From Victivallales bacterium (GTDB lineage: Bacteria > Verrucomicrobiota > Lentisphaeria > Oligosphaerales > Lenti-02): 9,301 nucleotides of DNA. Positions 6,615 through 9,301 of the stretch are shown piece after piece (the first letter of the stretch is position 1; each line of letters starts with the position of its first letter). Location of the stretch: positions 1 to 9,301 of the forward strand of contig JABGQJ010000271.1 in the NCBI GenBank assembly GCA_018648945.1. Direction: 5' to 3'. The translations under genes and the position numbers were made by a program. The notes under the pieces are model-generated. The model worked only from the letters and a program-made list of their open reading frames with translations, did not search any database and had not been told where the DNA came from.

Positions 6615-6624
6615 ATTTCCCAAC

Positions 6625-8214
6625 GTGAGAAGCTTACATCCTAGACTGGCGTTGTGTGTCGCGTGGGTTGTGGGGATCATCGGGCCGGCGGCGTTTGCCG
6701 CCAGGGAGCGGGCGGACCGGGCCGGGATCGCCGAACTGGAGGCCAAGGTCGCGACCATGTACATGGTCAGCCAGCTGAAGCTGAGCAGCATGCAGAAGGA
6801 GGCGATGCTGACCATCCGCAAGCAGATTGTGCCCGCTGCCGCGAAGTACCTTCAGCGCCGTCAGGCATGGCGCAAGACCACGGCAAAGGCCGTCGGTGAT
6901 TTCGTCGAGTACAGCACTCGCACGGGGGAGTTCCCTCCCGATCGCATCCAGAAGGGCCTTTGGCACTTCGATGGCGAGTGGTTGGCCATGAAGCGTGACT
7001 TCCGGACAGCGGTGGGCCCAATCGTGGATGGGTCCGGGGCATCGCTGACTCCCAAGCAGGTGGAACGGCTGAAGGAACTGGCCAAGGATCACTGGAAGAT
7101 CGTGGGCGCGAACTACGTGTTCACCGGCTGTGCCAGTGAATCCGAGACCGATAGCGAACTGACCGACGTGCAGCGGGCTGGGGCCGTTTCCCAGCGCGTG
7201 AAGGTGGGAACGCTGAGCCGCGTCGGGTATCTCTGCACCGCTCCGTACCTCGAGGAGGCATTGGGGGTCAAGAATGCGGACTTCCCCCACTGGTGGGACA
7301 TGAAGGAGGAGGTGGTGCAGGGCAAGCGACTCAGCACGAGTGGCAAGCTGACGTTTCTGATTGGCATCAACTTGAAGCCGGAACAGCTGGCCGAGATCGC
7401 CGGAAGCATGCGCAAGAATCTGCCCCGGGCCGGTCGCGTGGCATGCTATGGCGAGGATCTCAGCACCGGCGAGGCCAAGAGCTATGTGAAGGCGCTGAAA
7501 TCGGCTGCGAAGACGCTTGGGCGTGGTCGCGCGTTCTCCCCTGAGGAGATGGAGGACCTGCGGTATGACCGTTGCGCCTGGCTGGACAACCAGGGAAAAC
7601 GGAAGGCGACTCCCGAGGGGAACATCAAGTGTCGGAAGGCCAGGGAGAAGATCTACGAGACCGTCTGTGAGACCCTGACCGAGTCACAGGTGACCCGCAT
7701 GGTTGCCACCAAGGATTGCCCGATCCCCACCCAGGCGGTCAAGGGCATTTCCCGGGCTGGCCAGGTGGCTTCCGACAAGGTCGCCAAAGTAGGCAAGATC
7801 ATCGATGCCGCCCGGCAACGGGACGACTGGGGAACAGCGGACTGCGATTACTGGTGGAAGAAGCAGGTGGTCACGCTCTCGGGCGGGCAAGGAAAGCAGG
7901 CCAGGATGTGCGCTGACGAGAAAGCCACGGCCCAGGCTCGGGCAACTGATGTAGTCGAGAGGGCGCGGGACATGTCTGCGGCGGAGTACCTGGCCAAGCG
8001 CGAGGACATGTGCGAGGGACTGCTGGATCTGAACCTTGGGGAAGCCCATTTCCTCGGCGTTCAGGAGGAAGCGGCCACCCCAGAGGGAAGGCAGAAGCTG
8101 ATGGATCAGAAGATTCGGGGTTTCTTCATCTACGGCGGCCCCAATCTCCTGCCCCTGATCGACGCCCGGCTAGCCCACGCGGGCAATGGCAAGAGCAAGA
8201 AGAGACGTCGCTGA
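6625..8214 (+). CDS. Exported protein of unknown function with LTxxQ-like helix starts
   Basis: I do not recognise the family. From GTG 6625 the protein has 529 residues. Residues 1-25 form a signal peptide: basic RSLHPR, hydrophobic LALCVAWVVGIIG and cleavage after AAFA. The mature part looks mostly helical and highly charged, with many cysteines (for example C274, C317, C336, C348 and C365) that could pair in the periplasm. Short motifs like the LTxxQ box of CpxP/Spy-type periplasmic proteins recur: LSSMQ (53-57), LTPKQ (141-145), LTDVQ (179-183), LKPEQ (250-254), FSPEE (304-308) and LTESQ (351-355), each followed by helix-type sequence. The C-terminus is very basic (KSKKRRR). A periplasmic, perhaps chaperone- or sensor-like role is a guess. 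It has its own promoter and RBS. A damaged, shorter copy of its 5' end lies directly downstream. The start could be elsewhere, but the signal peptide argues for this one. Confidence 0.75.
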   Translation: MRSLHPRLALCVAWVVGIIGPAAFAARERADRAGIAELEAKVATMYMVSQLKLSSMQKEAMLTIRKQIVPAAAKYLQRRQAWRKTTAKAVGDFVEYSTRTGEFPPDRIQKGLWHFDGEWLAMKRDFRTAVGPIVDGSGASLTPKQVERLKELAKDHWKIVGANYVFTGCASESETDSELTDVQRAGAVSQRVKVGTLSRVGYLCTAPYLEEALGVKNADFPHWWDMKEEVVQGKRLSTSGKLTFLIGINLKPEQLAEIAGSMRKNLPRAGRVACYGEDLSTGEAKSYVKALKSAAKTLGRGRAFSPEEMEDLRYDRCAWLDNQGKRKATPEGNIKCRKAREKIYETVCETLTESQVTRMVATKDCPIPTQAVKGISRAGQVASDKVAKVGKIIDAARQRDDWGTADCDYWWKKQVVTLSGGQGKQARMCADEKATAQARATDVVERARDMSAAEYLAKREDMCEGLLDLNLGEAHFLGVQEEAATPEGRQKLMDQKIRGFFIYGGPNLLPLIDARLAHAGNGKSKKRRR

Positions 8215-8228
8215 CGGTTGCCACCGTC
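8213..8228 (+). terminator. Weak hairpin at the end of the unknown exported gene
   Basis: GACGGT (8213-8218) pairs with ACCGTC (8223-8228) around a TGCC loop, with the stop codon partly inside the stem. No T-run follows, so this would be a weak or Rho-assisted terminator at best. Confidence 0.3.
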
Positions 8229-8280
8229 GGGGTTGGCTTGCTGACGGGATGGTGTCATTGCGGGAACCGGTGGGGGGGGT

Positions 8281-8691
8281 ATGCGGCATGTGAATCCTGA
8301 GCCTTCGACTCGTGGCGTGACGCACTGCGTGGTCGGTGGGGTTCTGGGGGGCACTGACGTCCGGCGCCGCCGACAAGCTGGACCATGCGGGCATTGCCGA
8401 ACTGAGGCCAAGGTGGGCACCATGTACGTGGTACAGCAATTCCGGCTGCCACCAGCGCAGAAGCGGGAGCTGTTGGCGATCCGGCAGGCGCGCATCGCGA
8501 ATGCGGGAGCCTGCAGCACGCAAGGCAAACCGCCCGAATCCCGGGCGTCGCCCCGTCGCGTTCGGTGGCTCGCAGAATGGCGAGGACACCGTTCCTCCCT
8601 CGAATCCCTGCTGCCCTCGGGGCGACTTGAACTGCTCTCCGTGCAAATTGGCAGTGCGGCACTTACTTTGATAGAGGAGCGTCTGCAGTAA
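8281..8691 (+). pseudogene. Frameshifted, shortened paralogue of the upstream exported gene
   Basis: The first half matches the N-terminus of the upstream gene at the protein level once two indels are undone. The reading frame starts at ATG 8281 or GTG 8290 and gives a signal-peptide-like VTHCVVGGVLG. One extra G in the run at 8346-8351 shifts it. The next frame then reads ALTSGAADKLDHAGIAEL. A missing G after CTG (8402-8404) returns it to the first frame: EAKVGTMYVVQQFRLPPAQ, then KRELLAIRQARI. From AGIAEL onward, 21 of 36 residues are identical to the intact protein by my count, including the LxxxQ helix start. After about 8500 similarity fades. The ending ALTLIEERL may match NLLPLIDARL at the C-terminus of the intact protein, which would mean a large internal deletion. 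It is either a decaying tandem duplicate or a short functional paralogue with assembly errors. An 8-G run (8272-8279) lies just before the start. Confidence 0.65.
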
Positions 8692-8778
8692 ATGGTTGAT
8701 GCGCACATGTCGCTCGGGTGATCAGAAGAGCGGGGAGCGGTGACCCAGGGTGGATGCTTTTGAACTAGGAGAAAGGTC
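8692..8778 (+). other. Short spacer with ribosome binding site AGGAG (8767-8771)
   Basis: This 87-base gap holds no gene that I can support. An in-frame TGA at 8761-8763 limits how far back the next gene can start. AGGAG at 8767-8771 lies 7 bases before CTG 8779 and is the only good Shine-Dalgarno match here. No promoter is evident, so the phosphoesterase may be co-transcribed with the genes to the left. Confidence 0.55.
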
Positions 8779-9301
8779 CTGAAACTCGCAGTTCTGGCAG
8801 ATGCTCATCTGCCGCATGACTCGGATACCGCACAGGACGCCGCTCTGTCTTGGGCCTTGCAGGTGGCGGGGAACTCCCGCGTGAACTGCGCGATCATGGC
8901 GGGCGACATGACTGCCGCTGGCGAGGCGGCTGCTGCCCGGCGGATGGTCGAATCCTGCCGCGAATCCGGAGTCTCATGGCTCAGCACGCCCGGCAATGCC
9001 GAGCTACGCACGCCCGAGGACGCGCGGGCAGTCTGCGAAATGCTCACGGTCTGGGACGAGACCTGCCCCGTGGTGCTGGTCGATACCTCGCGGGGAACGG
9101 TGCCAGAAGCGGAACGCGAGCGGGTGGAGCATCGGCTGGTCCCCTCGCCTGTTGTGCTGGTCACTCACTGGCCGCCGGACGAGTTGCCGGAGGATGATCG
9201 CGTCTGGTTTGAGCAACTGGTTGCTGGCTCCTCGCTGGAGCTCCTTATTGTGGGACATAAGCATTTCGACGAGATCCGCACCTTCGGTGGCAAGCCGCTG
9301 C
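8779..9301 (+). CDS. Calcineurin-like metallophosphoesterase, 5' part, CTG start
   Basis: The frame is open to the window edge, giving 174 residues and no stop. The metallophosphoesterase blocks appear in order: D8-A-H10 (LKLAVLADAHLP), G42-D43-M-T, G72-N73-A74-E75, H130 in VVLVTHWPP, and G159-H160-K-H162. Such enzymes bind two metal ions through these Asp, Asn and His residues and hydrolyse phosphomono- or diesters. The third block normally reads GNHE; here the His, which in this family assists catalysis, is Ala. The other metal ligands are kept. The start must lie between the in-frame TGA at 8761 and the DxH motif. No ATG, GTG or TTG is present there, but CTG 8779 sits 7 bases after AGGAG and gives LKLAVLADAH, exactly where homologues have MK(I/L)AV(L/I)SD. 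The nearest standard in-frame start (GTG within LQVAG) would remove the first metal site. The substrate is unknown. Confidence 0.8.
   Translation, partial: MKLAVLADAHLPHDSDTAQDAALSWALQVAGNSRVNCAIMAGDMTAAGEAAAARRMVESCRESGVSWLSTPGNAELRTPEDARAVCEMLTVWDETCPVVLVDTSRGTVPEAERERVEHRLVPSPVVLVTHWPPDELPEDDRVWFEQLVAGSSLELLIVGHKHFDEIRTFGGKPL

Larger units (their letters stand above)
6261..6624. other. Divergent intergenic region
   Basis: This 364-base stretch separates the radical SAM gene (minus) from the unknown exported gene (plus). It holds a good plus-strand promoter (6475-6502) and a 10-bp palindrome GGCACGTGCC (6539-6548) in the following leader. On the minus strand a perfect TTGACA lies at 6374-6369, but no acceptable -10 follows at 16-18 bases, so the promoter of the radical SAM operon is not located. 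Although the plus-strand frame is open back to 6202, the translated sequence here looks like no protein and I regard it as non-coding. Confidence 0.6.

Noticed and set aside
6202..6624. N-terminal extension of the exported gene to 670 residues
   Set aside because: It would overlap the start of the divergent radical SAM gene, contain the promoter at 6475-6502 and bury the signal peptide. The GTG at 6625 with GGGAG explains the gene better.
8590..8640. Possible tRNA, from the T-arm-like CTCGAATCCC and the acceptor-like GGAGAGC on the other strand
   Set aside because: The T-loop lacks the leading T, the stems do not pair and no D-arm or anticodon arm can be folded.
8130..8708. Minus-strand frames of 178-192 codons over the damaged paralogue
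   Set aside because: The plus strand shows clear homology to the neighbouring gene. The minus-strand translations are Arg/Pro/Ser-rich and unlike any family, and they also run into the intact gene.

Overview
The window is GC-rich bacterial chromosome (or metagenome contig) with about seven protein-coding loci, one of them a wreck. I see no phage, insertion sequence, CRISPR array, rRNA or tRNA. Three features suggest a free-living bacterium of the PVC group, most likely Lentisphaerota or a relative: a prepilin-like protein with an [19 protein letters not shown] start lacking the usual Gly before the Phe and ending in an H-X9-DG motif, a secreted pectin-lyase-fold protein, and an FN3/carbohydrate-binding-type secreted protein. 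This placement is inferred from protein style only.

Left part (1-2888). The 3' end of an FN3-containing secreted protein (1-758, +) converges on a prepilin-like gene (822-1502, -). A perfect 14-bp-stem terminator at 766-797 sits between them. The prepilin-like gene diverges from a secreted right-handed beta-helix (GH28/pectate-lyase-like) gene (1782-2888, +). Their shared region carries a good promoter for the minus-strand gene, several AT-rich palindromes, a larger inverted repeat, and a GC hairpin just before the ribosome binding site of the plus-strand gene. These genes fit a polysaccharide-degrading lifestyle.

Middle part (2893-6260, minus strand). Two genes form a tight operon. The first encodes an AmmeMemoRadiSam-type (AmrS-like) radical SAM enzyme with a twin-arginine signal. 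The second encodes a large membrane protein with a spermidine-synthase-like domain between two blocks of membrane helices. The second gene probably starts inside the stop codon of the first (GTGA overlap). The SAM-binding glycine loop of the synthase-like domain appears to be lost. The AMMECR1 and MEMO partners are not in the window.

Right part (6475-9301, plus strand). A clear sigma70-type promoter drives a 529-residue exported protein of unknown function. It has about six scattered LTxxQ-like helix starts and many cysteines. Directly downstream lies a shortened, frameshifted copy of its 5' end (8281-8691). The two indels compensate each other, so reading across them restores a signal peptide plus a strongly matching N-terminal domain. 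The window ends in a calcineurin-like phosphoesterase whose best start is a CTG codon behind a good AGGAG site. Its GNHE metal motif reads GNAE.

The most interesting items are the radical SAM/membrane synthase-like pair, the unknown exported family with its decaying tandem copy, and the CTG-started phosphoesterase with an altered metal site. None amounts to a proven new system.
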